Below, piece by piece: positions 1 through 13,278 of a stretch of 64,000 nucleotides of DNA. Location: the NCBI RefSeq assembly GCF_028453695.1, contig NC_135781.1:23063640-23127639 (forward strand), read 5' to 3'. The notes under the pieces are model-generated. The model was not told the origin of the DNA. It searched no databases and saw nothing but the letters and a program-made list of their open reading frames with translations. Position 1 is the stretch's first letter, and every line of letters begins with the position of its first letter. The position numbers were made by a program, and so were the translations under genes. This stretch comes from Augochlora pura. Its lineage: Eukaryota; Arthropoda; Insecta; Hymenoptera; Halictidae.

Positions 1-3000
1 GGATGGACGAAAGTTGAAACCAAAACCAGTTTCGTTTCACTATGCATAAAGCGATCAACGAAAAAACTATCAAGAATACTTAGGAGAAAGATTCGGACTG
101 CGCAGAGTTAAGTAGCTAAATGTGTCGAAAGCGAATGAACTATATTTCAAGAGCGCGATCACTATCATTATCGTAGGAAACTTCACGGCTACGTTGCGGA
201 TAAAGATTGCATCGCCTCGGTATCACGTGGAATAGTTTAACCATTGTCATCATCCCTTAAGTGGCACGGTCACGGTTGCGTGACCAAGGAAGGCGTTTCC
301 AGGCGTCAAATCGAGGGAAATTTTTCCGAGGGCTATAACGTATCCCGGACACTCGACTGACGAGGTCGTTGCCTGAGCTATCAAGACGTTTCCTCGTAGC
401 TCAGGCCACGCTACGAGGATGACTTACTCGCGGAAGACCACTAGGCGATTACACGGTCCGCGTCGTTCGCCCTTCGGTAATGCGAGATGTCTCGTTATTT
501 GCCTTAATCGTTGACTATTTCACAGTGATTGCACCGGTCGTCAAAATCAATTAACAATTACGACGTCTGCCCACGGACCGGTGAGCGGAGACCGGGGACC
601 GGAGGGGGAGCAACGTGATGCTATCGGATTCAAATCTGGTTCCATTTGTCGGTTGCCGGAGATCCTCAATTACCCGAGACTATTTCGCCATCTGTCGATC
701 CGCGTCTTTCATCTACAGGGTGTCGTAGAACCGATAGAACGACATTTCGTGGGAAAATATTAAAATTCTATTAAATTAAACACAAAATGCTGCGAAATAA
801 TTTCTAGTTGTATCGCGACACTCGAAACCTGGAAAACACTTCGAGATCAAAAGATTTTTTCTAATTCTTACTTGAGAAATAATCGTCCAATCGAGTTATC
901 ATTTATTCAGAATAACGGAGATGTTTAATTATTTGTCATTCGTGAATAACGTTAAGTAAGTTATTCGACATTCACAAATAAGAAATAAATTTAACTTGTT
1001 CCTGCGTTTCGATCGTTGCTTAAAATTTTCGAATGGTCGTTACATACATTTTCTCAAGGAAGAAGTACATTCCTTACTTCTTCATTTTTTGAGTTAGACA
1101 TGATCTTAAAATTAAGTTATTGGACTGCTCTTTGTATTACTCATGTTTCAATGCAGTAGATAAAATCATTTGTCCAGGGTCAAATGCGAAAAAAACGACG
1201 CATAATAAATAAATAACGTTTAGTAACGAATAATTAACGAAGGTTAACCAAACGAATTATAGAACTGAAATAACAACTAATTAGAATAGTAGTAAATAAT
1301 CGAACAATAATGAATAATTTAATTGGTTATTCGGTATTGAATTCCCATAAAATTTTATTTAAATACCCGCCCAACACCGATTCCATCCTCACCGACGAGA
1401 GTAAACAATTGAGAACCAACTACCGACAGAAGCCATCTTCCTGTCGAGAAACACGCGCGTGCAGCCATTCGCTTCCACGTAATATTCACACAACTAAAGA
1501 GATCATTGTTGGTATATTCGAGCGAAATAACGCGAAAATCACCGACATTCCGGCGCCAATGGCCGGCTGAATGGTGTATCGCCCACGTAGCCGGCATTGC
1601 CAAGCGAATGGCAGATTGATGTTAACACTGAAAAATAAGTCTCGTGGGCGAAGAGTCAGGAGCGGCCGCGGCGTGTCGTTCGGCGCGCGCGAGAGGCACC
1701 GTGCCGCGCGCATGGCTTGAACGACCGCGTCTCTCGTTCCGAACCCACGAAACTGCGGTTTCTTAGCGTTTCCGCTGCGATACGGATCTGCCATTTTCTC
1801 ATGGAGCGCGGTGCCGCGTGGTGCGCCGCGCCGCGCAACACATCTCGGGCTCCACCCACAAATCCGCTACGAATTGCGAAATTCGTGGGTCGTAGCGTAA
1901 TTCTCCTCGTCGACTCTCTGTTTTCTCTGCGTAACGCGCGCCCGCTGACTCTCCGCGTTCACGCCATTGTTCTAGACCGATGGTCGGCCGTATCTCGGGC
2001 CCAGGTATATTGCTCGGACAGGTAAATGAAGAGGCTTGATATTTATTGGACGTGCCCGTAACGTATTGCCCACGCGCGGGCATAAATTCATCTTACGCTC
2101 TCGGGCCGTCTTGTGAAACCGGAAGAATAAGGAATCTGAAAATTTACGATCAATACGGCCACAATAAAGCATATTTAAAGTAAGCTGTTACCGTTTCTAC
2201 TGCTCGCCCCCTCCTCCTTCGGCCCCTCCTCCCGCCAACCTTCGCCGCTGGTTCTTTGCGTGCAGCGCAAAGGCTGAATAGCGCTTTATTATGCACCGTT
2301 ATTGAACGTTCAGCGTTGATTAATGATTGGTAACGCGAGACCGCATTATCTGTTTGCAGGACGCCCCTGCTAATTAAAGTTGTTTAACGCGTACGAGGTG
2401 GAGACTTTCGCCCCGACGTGGGTGGACGTTCGAGGACCTCGTACGCTTTATGTGGGCCTGGCTATGCGATCCTCGATTGAAATGCCCTCTTTTTATCGAG
2501 CCGAAGTTTTTAACTTCTTTCCGCCTGTGAAATTGTAGAGTATCTCGGAGAGTGGGGGCTACTTGTTTGTTGCATCAGGCTGTGTTGCATGTGAAACGCG
2601 TCGAAGGTGCAGCCAACCCTCTTACGACACAAGCAGTTTGTCCAAGTACGTCAACAAACAATGTCGATCTTTCGTTTGCTCGATCTCCGAACAATACCTT
2701 TTGTTTATGTCTTTTGACCATTTGGCGCTCGACTGTTTCTTAGGGGACCAACACTGGGCTAGATATGACCCGTACTACTGTGATAATGATTACATTATCT
2801 TGTGGGTAGATAATTTTAATGTTGTTAGAAAATTATGACACTCTCGAGAACATTATAAATTCAATTTTATAACCTTTTATATTACACAACATTTTTTTTC
2901 CGTAATATCTTTCTAATATACTTGATTTCATTTATTTTTGTTCTTAATATATTCTGATTGAAAAAGATTACTGGATTTAAAACAATTTTCAGTGCAAAAT

Positions 3001-3081
3001 TCCATACGAACTAATGAGGACACGAGACAGACGCAATGAATCAAATCAAATGCTAAATATACACCCAAGATATTAAAAGTC
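1..3081. other. Non-coding stretch, no gene recognised
   Basis: CpG-rich segments (about 1-760, 1560-2110 and 2190-2540) alternate with AT-rich DNA. All open frames are short, overlap on both strands and match no family known to me. Confidence 0.6.
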
Positions 3082-3335
3082 TTAACCCCTTGCAGTACCA
3101 TTATCATTACATAATTACAACCATTAAATGTTGTTCGAGTGTAATAATTTTATAGGAAGGAAAGAAAAGTGTTATCTATAGTATAACTACATATACTTCA
3201 GCGTTAAAAAATTAATGACAATAGAACAGAATTTTATTTCACCTCGAGAAAAACGAAATAGTATTTATATTTAATAGATTATTACTAGAAATTACGATCA
3301 CGAGTCGGAGTCGTCAAAGTACGTCACGGGGTTAA
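3082..3335 (-). mobile_element. TTAA-flanked MITE, family B (piggyBac-like), copy 1
   Basis: A 246-bp non-coding element (3086-3331) has TTAA on both sides and imperfect terminal inverted repeats: CCCCTTGCAGTACC at the left and a right end whose reverse complement starts CCCCGTGACGTAC. TTAA target duplication is the hallmark of piggyBac-superfamily transposition. The reverse complement of its right half aligns with the left half of the copy at 12849-13091, so this copy is inverted relative to that one. No transposase is present. Confidence 0.75.
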
Positions 3336-6300
3336 AGAAACATTGTTGCTCCCAATTGCGTTCAATCGATACAAACAAAGTTTTCCTTTGCACAAATATT
3401 CCAGTTAATAAAAGAAGCATCATGTTACATGAGGACAGTGGCAATTTTTCACGGATGTTCCATCCTACCGTGTAATAAGAGGATCGAATTCGTGGTCGTT
3501 ACGAGACTGCGTATTACTCGTAAAACCGAGTTTACCAAATTACAGTGAGCCAAATGTTAGGAAACCACGCCGTATACTAAACGCCACTGTGGGGTGTTGG
3601 TCGGTGTCTCTCAAGCGAACGATCCCCCGTACAGAAGCCGCGTCTCCTCTTTTCCCGGCCGACCATGCGAACCCGGCTTTAGCCCCGGGGATATCGTCCC
3701 GGGATGCAAAGCGAGACAGAAAACCGGTCGGGTGCAATAAAGTTCGCGTTTTAATTCCGTTCGGCGCGGTGCGCGGTGTAAGTGAATTTAAAAGTCGCGC
3801 CTTATATACCTGCATTTACTGCGCAGTAAAAGGATGCGCCGAGGTCTCTAATAGTCCACGTCTGCCGACCGAAGTTCCGAGGGCCGGGAGAAGCCGTGGG
3901 GAACCGTGCACCACGGCATTTAGGGTTGCGCTAGCAACCGTCAAGTACCCCAATCAGCCGATAGGATATCTATTAAGGTATATTAGAGCCACCGGCTCTC
4001 CTCTCCTCAATAAATTGCCGCTTCCTTCGTCTCCGCTCCCCCATCCTCTCCCCCACTTCTTTCGCCATGCTTCAGCTCGCCTCGATCTAGGATCGATATC
4101 TCGTAACACTCTCCTGCTCTTCCCATTCTTGAATATCATCAGTTTCGTTCAATTTCTAATGCCATCTTCATCTGTATTTTTTTTTTTTACATTAAACGTT
4201 TACAATTTCGTTACAATATTTTCACTTCCATTTTGTATCTCTAGGTGATCCGTCTAATGGATGTAGCAGCCTCAGTAAACGAGCGTCTCTCGTATTACAG
4301 TAGTTTTATCATACCCTTTCTATGTTTAAATTTGTAGGGTAATTTTATTGTACATCATATATGTATAAATAAATTCTAAAATAAATAAATACATGTATAC
4401 ACATAAATTCTTAGAAAAAGTCATCTTCTAAACACATATGTTTGGCACATGACAATTTATAAGAATTTCTTGATTTCATTATTTATTTGACGTATTTTTC
4501 ATTAAATCTATAATATATTACACTTTGAAGAAAACCAAAACTATCAAAAAATGCTGGAATTGTTTAACTTATTGTTCGTAGTAAAACAGCTGGCTCGCTG
4601 TTCATTTTGGTCCAGTGAGGCTCAATTAACATACAAGGTTTAATCAGTTCTTGACGAGTATATTCGTCGTAACAGCGAACTACTTAAGAAGAATATTCAC
4701 TTTGACATTCTTTGTTTGTAAGCGATCTCTGAGATGGTCGCCGGTCAGGCGGCGCACTATTTATGTTTCCGAGATAAGGAGGTCTCTGTTTGGGTGATGA
4801 GATGGTTCATCGAGGGGAGGAGGCCCTTTTTCCGAAGAGAAAGGGCAGTCGAATAAAGATCTTTGAGAAAGAAGCAGCCCACCTAATTCCTCACCTTGTG
4901 TCATCTACATGTTTAATTATATATTTTATAAGCGCGTTGTATTTAAACAAAATTTTAATCAAATCAAACATATATGGTATAATCAAATCAACTTTCACAC
5001 TTCTCAAAGAGATTGCCACAACTGTCTGGTTAAAATAGTGTTGCACAACCTCCGCAACTATCTTACAATGACGCTACGTTCAATGAGAGTCTCTCAAATC
5101 TCAAAGAGGTAGATCGATAAATCCACAAAAGAAAATTGATGCCCAATGAGACTGAATGGATCGAACTGGCTGGCATGAAATCGTCAAAACCGTTCGGCAC
5201 GCAAGTTAATGGTTAAAGACGGAGCGACGAGCATCGTTCAAGATCGATATCGCTTGAGAGGTCTTTGATATATCCTCGATTTCGTTCGGAGGGGTATTCG
5301 TATATTAGCAGTTAATTATTGGCGCGGCGCGGCGCGGTAGAGAGACGATCAGATACGGCGGACGAAGATCCTAAAAGGCAGGTGCGGTCCGCGAAGGACA
5401 TCGTTCCCATAGATCGTAGGACGAGGATCGCGCGCGATCTGGGTCGCCGGGCTGGAACAGCAAACGCCCGTGCAAACGCTTCATATTCGTCGACGCGATT
5501 CGATATCGTCCCGGCTCGCGTAGACAATGGATAGAGCAGGGAGCGCGAAAGGGTGTCCGGTGTTCCAAGATGAGACAAAAAAGTATCGCGGCAATTAATC
5601 TCGTATTTTATACGCCGTAATGAATCCAGATACCTATCGCACAAAGAGGACCGTTCAGATTCGTTCGCGGGAGCTACGGGGAAACAGCAACAAACGCCAT
5701 TAACCCGCTCGGCCCGACTTGGCCCGCTACCGTAGACGCAGGTGGTTCGCCGCTCGAACAGGAGAACAGAGATGAGTTAGAGGAAGAAATGCGCCTGCCT
5801 CGCGTGGAAAATCGACGCGGAAATTCACGGCGCTTTGTATGCTAATCGAAACCGAAGTTAGGTGTGTTCTACTTAGAATAACAGAAAAGACAATGATACT
5901 AACATCAAGGAACGAATTATTCTAAGGCTTTGCACTTGGATATCCTGCCGCAAGAAATGTCACAAGAATTCTTAATAATTATAACACTTCCAAAATAAAC
6001 CATTCCTTCCAACGTTTCATAATTTTCTATTTTCTTTATGGGGCTGGGAGCATTTAACTGAAAATCAAGTACCAGTCATTTTTCGAATAAAATTTTGAAA
6101 ATATGTATTTTTGGAGCATTATAAACGCTGAATCTTTCCACTGAATTATTATATCTTGCTATTTTCTATTATAAATATTTAAACATTAACAAGACTGCAA
6201 CTTTTTATGTAAACTCCCATATATGAATATTATTTTATGAATCTTAAAAGTACAGACACGAAGCTTCTACTTTTACTAGAAAGTCTGTAATTAAAATTAA

Positions 6301-7654
6301 ATCAACGCAGCATTGATACTTTTTAATATGCAGACTGCTTTGTATGTCATAAATATTTTACATACCATAAATGCGTAAGCATCTTTATTTTATAAAAACC
6401 TATATATAGCAAATAGTAAAAGTAAATAGAAAGTATTTGAAAAGTTAGTATAATAAATATTGATTTAAATACCAAGTGAGAAATTCATTAAAAATCTAAA
6501 TACGATATATACTAAATACAGGAAAATCAGTTTCATGTGCAAATAAGCATAATATTGAATAATATTCAAGCCTCATATGTACTGCGGATCTTTGAACAAA
6601 ATAAAAACTGTCTAAAACGGTATAATATAATATGTAAATATTTTCTACCTGCATCTTATTACGCTGCGATTTTCGCATGTACATACATATCTCTAAAATT
6701 TTCTTGGCAATTGTACCAAAACTACAGTTCAGAACGTGTAGCATTCTTTCCCCGTATTCTAGTTAAGTTTATAATCTGTCTGAAGGAGACACCTGAATAT
6801 AAGACACCTTATTAATTAACCTCGGCGATATTCAATACGTTTCCTTATTAAAAACCGGCCGGCACGCTAATTGGAAGATTCGTTTTAGCAAAAGGACTAC
6901 GAGCAGTTTCCTGTTAATCACCAAAACATGTTTATACTGGCAACCGAACACGTTTCTAAACTGCTGCGGAACGATTTAGCAGAAAGATTCGCCGCGCGAT
7001 AGTGTCTTCGACAGCAGGAAAAAAAAAGAACAAGAGGAAAAGTCGGCGAGATTTGGTGAAAGGAAGCCATAACTCTGACGTGTAACGAAGTCGATAGGAC
7101 GTTTATGCTTTGTTTCGCGTGTCCGGTGTAATAAAAGAATGCAAATCTTGGTCGGAGGAGGATTTATCTGGGCGCTGCCTCCTACACCGGATCCACGGTA
7201 TTTCCGGTGGCCGGTTAATTAGGGGTCAGAACGTTTAGGCGTGCGAATTCCTTGCTTTCGTTCTGTGGGTCACGCCACGGCGTCGGTCTCTCTGGTTCTT
7301 TTAGGGGGTTGAACGACCTGTTCCAACGATCGCGATGCGACGGTGCTCGCTAAAAATATCGTTTCCTCGCAACCCCCGCCCACTTTTTCGTCTGCTCCGA
7401 GGAACAAGATGACAGTGATAGGACCCGGAGAGGAAAGGATCCACCCAGGACGAGATACTTCTCGCGATAGCTGCCATCCGATCCGTGACAACTCGTAGAA
7501 CCGCTTAGAAACGGTGCCGACGTCCAACCAAGGTCAGGATTGTCGCCGAAGGTTAGTCAAAGTACGCTATTCTCAAATTTTTGTTTCAACCCTTCTACGG
7601 TATTTCGAATCTGCGCGGATACCTGAGAAGCCAATAAGTTGCTTAGCTAAGTCT

Positions 7655-7830
7655 ATTAATCTTAAAATTGAGATAAATAAGAATTTTGAAAACTATGAAG
7701 AAGCAACAAATCTGGTAATAATTTTTATCATAAGATGACATACAAATGAGTTTAATCGAAAAGACAAACGATAGAAAAATGTAAATGTTTTACCAGAAAA
7801 AGGAATTCCCTCTGAACAATTCTATTTAAT
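7655..7830 (+). repeat. Dispersed repeat, shared with 30283-30450
   Basis: TTGAGATAAATAAGAATTTT, then TATCATAAGATGACATACAA, ATGAGTTTAATC and AATGTAAATGTTTTACCAGA recur in the same order at 30283-30450 as TCGAGATAAGTAAGGATTTT, TATTATAAGATGACGTACAA, ATGAACTTAACC and AATGTCAATGTTTTTTTTAG. Element ends and superfamily are not identified; it is non-coding. Confidence 0.5.
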
Positions 7831-9294
7831 CATTATGTCGTCAATGTAAGTGCTGCTATCTATTGTCTATTTCGAAAGAAATCAACTACGTTGATTTATC
7901 GACCGAAAAATCCTATAATAAAGATGTGTTTGCACTGCGTAGATTGTTTTTTAATAAAAGTGACTTATAGCGGAAATGTTTATCCATTAATCCAAGCACT
8001 AGGTATTTACCTTAATAAACGCAATATTTGGCAAAGTGATGATTGACGCGGTTGATTGATCCCCGTACTTTGTTCGAATTCTACGAAAAACGAGTCCGTT
8101 GCTAATGGAACGCTTTATAAATAGTATGTGCCAGAGCTGTCCAACAATGTTTGCCCGCTCCGCGCAGCTACGATAAAGTAACGTGTAGCCCGGGCAATTA
8201 AGGCGGTGCCGGTGTGCTCGAAAACAGCGACTATAACGATTAGCAGCCTTGTTTTACGAGTGGGGCACGGTCTCGGGGGCCCGTCTTCCGCCGATGACGT
8301 AATTGCGGACAGGATAAAGTTATCTGATAGTTATAACACGCCGGGTAAATATCGCGAGAGCAGAACAACCCACATTTTATTGCCATCCACCGCGTAAACG
8401 TAAAATGTCACACAGCCACCGTGCCGGCGCGGCGTACACATTGCCCTTTCGTCTGTCTCTTGAACACATGCCGACAGTGTTCTCCGCTGACATTAAATCA
8501 GCATTCCGATCTACCGTAACTCTTTACAAATTAGTTGTTCGGCGAAGGTTGCTTTAATTAAAACATTACTCTTCTCGGGTTCGCTCGATGAACGGCTATT
8601 TTATTCGCGAAGATAGCTCCGGCCGCGCTATCGATTAAGGGTGCAGGATCCTCATGCAATGTCATTATACTCGTGCAGAAAAAAAAACGTACGTCTGTTC
8701 GAAACTCGTAAGGATTGTGAATTTACAAGATTTGCGCCCTAAGGAGGGACACAAGCCTAACGATTCAAAAAAGTTGATTCTGTTTTATTTCCTTGAGATT
8801 CCAGGTTGTTAAAAACTGTAAGAAATTACGTGTAATAATCCAAAAAATATCCAATCACATAATATAATGGATAAACGAACATTTTATTGAAAAGTCTTAA
8901 ATTTAACAATTTTAATAGGTCAATTTTGACTTAGAGAATTTAAATGGTTCATTTAAACTCAATCTTCGGCAATTGAATAACATTAAATTGTTGTTACATT
9001 AGGAATAAAAAGGTTAATAAGACTGCAAGAAATATCTTCGAGAATATGTGTTTCGAAAAGTTGCTGAACAAAGTTCGGAATTATTGAAACGTCGTCAATG
9101 AAAAAAAAAATGAGACAGCTGCGAGCCGGGCAAGGGTTAACAGGCGTGCGGTAATCGAAGTGTTAACGAAACGTATCGATCCCATCGAGAGCAAAACCTC
9201 GAACGTCGATCAGCCGCGAGAGCAATCGATTAATTCGCGATTGATCGAGATGATCCGGATCCACCGATATAGTTAATAAGCGCGCGATTCTAGA

Positions 9295-9600
9295 GAATCC
9301 CGAGGATAATTGGCAGACTAAAGCGTCCAATTAAGACACCTTAATTACAGGGTTTGGCGCACGGCCGCCTTATTCGCGAGTCTCCTCGGCGATTTTTTTT
9401 TTGTCACGACCGAACGAACCTTTGGCTCATTTCTACACTCGGGGCCGCGCGACGGTCCTCGGTCTTAATTACTTTCGCAGTCGGTTAATTGCGATTAAGG
9501 AACGTGCCCCGCACCGGCCGGATTCTTAAAAACGAGGTAGTTGAAACATTTCCTTTCATTACTGTTAATTGTGACCACCTTAATTAATTTGCGGCCGTGG
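9295..9600. promoter_or_regulatory. Second TAATTA-rich patch in GC-rich DNA
   Basis: ATAATTGG, CCAATTAAG, CTTAATTACAGG, CTTAATTACTTTCG, GGTTAATTGCG, TGTTAATTGTG and CTTAATTAATTTGCGG occur in about 300 bp of otherwise GC-rich sequence. No coding exon is seen. Regulatory function is inferred from motif density alone. Confidence 0.22.
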
Positions 9601-11883
9601 CCTGTGTTGCGAGGTTTCGCGGCTGCCGCCTCGGTTTCGGTGTCCTTTCGGCCGGCGTAACCAGCTTCTGTGCCATTAGCTCGTTTCCATCGGAGTTCAA
9701 GGAAGAATTCGGTGCGCGCCACAATTTCATTCCGCTTCCCCCCTTTGCGCCCGGCTAACGATCATTATTCATTTCTGGGACTCGGCTGGAATGTCTGCCG
9801 GTCGGACAAAAGGCGAGGCTGAATCTCATCTTTTATACCGCGCCGTGTCTTCGAGAAAATCGATTCGAGCCGGGTCTGATTTAATTAGTTCGCGTTTGTT
9901 TGGGCACGGGCTGCGTCTAAATTGAGTCTCGGTTAGCTACCTCACATGATTTTCATTTTAAGCGGTTATGCCTCGTTAGCCGCTTCCAAAAAAAAAAACA
10001 TGATTTGTGGAACGTTTTTCTGAGAAATTAATGGACTCGATTTTCTAACGAGTAGGGCGGACCTGGGTCGAAAGTAACGTTCTAAATAATTTAAAATTTG
10101 TTACAGCTGTTGTTGCTAAAATGTAATAAATTTTAAATTATTTACAATGTAAGATATATATGTCATGCACAATTACTACTCAAACATATGCACCGTCATT
10201 CTGATTACAGAAATACGAATATTTATTCTGTGTCCTAAAATAACACTTTCTCAAAGGCTAAACATTGTGAAATGTTCAAATAACAGCTGCATTTTCTAAT
10301 AATATTTAAATTGGTTCTTTTTAAATCTGAAACTTTTACAAAACTTTCTTAAGTATTTAGTCAGTGAAAATTTATAATTTTAATCTATGTCCATGGCCAA
10401 AAATGATTGTAATCAGCGGTTGGAATCAAAAGTAATATTAACACTTTCTTTAATCTTCATTTTTTTATCAATGATTTATACATTACTTGTTGCAAATCAA
10501 GAATATTGTGTTGAAATCGGGTAACTATGCGTAGAAAGGAGACAACAACGCAATCGAACAATTTAGACTAAAACGGAACAGTCACGCACAAGCATACATT
10601 CGTACGCGTGCAGCATATTATAGCGTTAAATTAGTTAATTGTTAATGAGCACGCACAGAAGTCACATATTTAGAGAAATAAATTACGCCGTGAACCAATT
10701 GTAGATGCAAATACTACTAGCTATCCTCCTGCTCTTTGCATTCAATATTAGGTAACATTTTAGCATAAATCTTGTTGTAAATATAATCGTTTTTGCGTAA
10801 TCTTAGTCCAAAACCAAATTGTTAATTCCCACCCTCTCCATTGCCTCGCTTAAATGTACGTATGTATTATATATTATACACTCTGCAGTACATTTTCTGG
10901 GGTTAAGTTGGCATAATTTATTAATCGAATAAGGTGAGAAAAGTAATAGAATCGGTGTATTGAATCATCAAATAATAAATGAGAGAACTGGTTGAAATTA
11001 TTGCGTGTGAAATTGATATATAAAGCATTTATGTTTTAATACTATAGTGGATAAATATTATAATCAACAAATTTTCGCTATAAAATCTAAACAATGAGAA
11101 ATTATATAAGCAAGCGCTATGAAATTCCAGCAATTTTCTAAAATTCTATAGTATAGAAATTACTCCAAATTGCATAATAAGCGCATCCTTAAATAAAATA
11201 ATCGTTCAAAAAAATAATCGATTAATGTAAAGAACAAAGATTCCTATCCATACCCCGCTAATTCGTTAATTTATTCATGTACAAAGCGATGTATCGCAGA
11301 TGTTTCCCAATGATTCTCTATGCGCCGCATGATTTCTCGACAACGAAGAGATTCTCGGGACGTGTTAACACGGACTTCCACGATCGACATTATTCAAAAT
11401 CGCAAACAGACCAGGTTTTTTCTCCGTCGATCCGCCGCGAGAGAGAGACACCGACGAGTGACTCGGTACTAGTTCCCAGCACGAGACGGCCATTTATTAC
11501 CGGAGACAAAGGTTAGGCTCGCGGGCCGACAATGGTTGTAAGTGCGCGCTTCCAATGGCCGTCGAAGACAATGCCTGAAGTCGACTTAATGTCAGAAGGG
11601 CGACCGATGCATAATTTATTAGGCCGGCCCTCGTTTCTCGTCGCGGCTTCTACACTATCCGCGGGACGCGCGTCCGATCGCGGCAGACGAGTCGGATAAC
11701 AGAACGATTCGCACCCCTGTTCTAATATGCTATCGGTATACTAAACGTCTCGCGAACAATCTAGATGCGGCGCGAGTTTATTTCAGTTCTGATGTAATCC
11801 TATGGAATGAGTGGAAATGAGAAACCGGTAAGGTAAGGCTGAGGCATACGGGACACGAATTTGAATACATCTCGAATACGATA

Positions 11884-12090
11884 TATTGGTTTGGCAAGAA
11901 AGTAATTTCGATTTTGTAGTATAAAATAAAACTCATTTTTTATAGAAAGAATCAACTTCAAACAATTTTATATTCTCCATTTCGTTGAATAACTTCTTGA
12001 CATCTTTATTACAGCTTTATGATTCTGCACTCATAGAAATGTTGGTTCTTATCGGCCAAAGACTAAACTTGCTTTGAAAGATAAAATAAC
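11884..12090 (-). pseudogene. Mariner transposase C-terminal remnant with 3' terminal repeat
   Basis: The left end carries TTGGTTTGGCAAGAAAGTAA after TATA, a typical mariner terminal repeat next to a TA site. On the minus strand, about 11965-12055 encodes ADKNQHFYECRIIKL, which corresponds to the ADK-x-Q-x-FYE-x-GI-x-KL block near the C-terminus of mariner transposases. Stop codons follow where the protein should continue, so it is dead. Sequence to the right of about 12090 is not recognisably mariner, so the element is 5'-truncated. Confidence 0.7.
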
Positions 12091-12305
12091 AAAGGTAACA
12101 TTTAAATACAGAGTAACATTTTTTACTTGCTTATCACGAGTATTCAACGTTCTACATTTTCAAGAATTCGATGTCTTTTTATTAATGTTTCGAAAACGCT
12201 TAAAAGTTGGACCCGGCATTGATGAATATATGTACTATGCTTGTACTATAAAATATTTAAGGCGCACTAGAATTCGTGCCTCTTGTGTCTCCTTGTATGA
12301 GCAAA

Positions 12306-12340
12306 TAAGTAGAAACAGCCAACCATGGACAGACACGTCA
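12306..12340 (-). repeat. Solitary copy of the ~35-bp motif
   Basis: This reads TAAGTAGAAACAGCC, then ACCATGGACAGACACGTCA, the inverse of the units at 13124 and 13243. With the cluster it brackets MITE family B copy 2 (12849-13091), so the motif pair may be remnants of an older element into which the MITE inserted. Confidence 0.5.
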
Positions 12341-12844
12341 TTCCATTGATCAGAGATCCTTATTTCAATACATCTGTACACGTGTAATAAATGGATCTGG
12401 ATTTCAATCTGACCCTTATCGATAGACTTTTTAATTAGTTATGCCTATTTCAAAACGAACAATTGTATTTTAAGTAATTATTTCAAAAGACGTTATTACA
12501 TTATACAAAACATTTGATAGATCACGGTTGAAATTATTGTCGCTATTAACCAATTTTCAAGAAATTCTCAACTATTAGTCTTTGTCTTCGAAAGGATTAT
12601 TAGTATCTGTGTATTCTTATTCTGTGTATATGTATTACAAAGTTGTCGTAAATCATTTATTTTTCTCGGAATTTATGTTTCTATATTTATAACTTGTTAT
12701 ACGATTGAATAAACTATTACTAAATTATATTATATAAACTAGTTTTTTATAAGTTTCTGTTCTTAGACGATTCAATTGTTTTTACGCTTTCATAAACATC
12801 GACGTAAACTTTAAAATACAGCTTAAAATACTTTAGAATGCACC

Positions 12845-13095
12845 ATAACCCCTTGCACTATAATAACGAGTCAGACCCGTAGTGAAGATCTTATGCAAGC
12901 TCTACTAAATATGAATATTATTAATTCCTTCTGCATCGAAGTAAAAATCAATTCTTCTGTCATCAAAGTATAGAAACGAAGGTAAATAAAGACAATTCAG
13001 GAAACAAAAATTGTCTGGTCCTATTAGGAAAATTATTAACTACGAATAAATGCTAATCGTCGTAGCGTGAAAGGAGCGATAGTGCAAGGGGTTAA
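12845..13095 (+). mobile_element. TTAA-flanked MITE, family B (piggyBac-like), copy 2
   Basis: The element (12849-13091, 243 bp) starts CCCCTTGCACTAT and ends ATAGTGCAAGGGG, a near-perfect inverted terminus of 13 bp. It is followed by TTAA; the left flank is ATAA, a one-base decay of TTAA. It is non-coding. The internal block CTTCTGCATCGAA and its surroundings recur at 59410-59600, and the right part recurs at 60590-60675. Confidence 0.78.
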
Positions 13096-13123
13096 AATAC
13101 TTTAGATACTTAGAATACTCTGA

Positions 13124-13278
13124 ACTGGCGTGTCTGTTCGCGACTAGCCCTTTCTACTTATTGCTCGTCATTTCTACTTAAATCCACTAAGTAGAAACGG
13201 TGAGCTACGGACAGACATGCTACACTATGCAATGGATGCTAGCTGACGTGTCTCTTCGTGGCATGCCAAATCTACTTA
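13124..13278. repeat. Cluster of three alternating ~35-bp inverted motifs
   Basis: Three related ~35-bp units alternate in orientation: 13124-13160 (+), 13188-13220 (-) and 13243-13278 (+). The shared shape is CGTGTCTGTTCG, a variable spacer, then TTTCTACTTA. A fourth unit, in minus orientation, lies at 12306-12340. The first two form a hairpin with a ~27-nt loop. The cluster sits just to the right of MITE family B copy 2. Confidence 0.65.

Larger units (their letters stand above)
3336..11883. other. Non-coding stretch with CpG-rich patches
   Basis: GC-rich patches lie at about 3540-4110, 5220-5860, 6990-7560, 8040-8650, 9130-9960 and 11270-11800, with AT-rich DNA between. A short GC-only repeat (GGCGC units) sits near 5321-5338. 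The long frame at 3589-4248 is read through GC-rich, then pyrimidine-rich sequence and matches nothing known to me. Confidence 0.6.

Noticed and set aside
3589..4248. Plus-strand open frame of 219 codons
   Set aside because: It runs from GC-rich into pyrimidine-rich DNA, is basic then hydrophobic without a coherent domain, and has an overlapping frame on the other strand.
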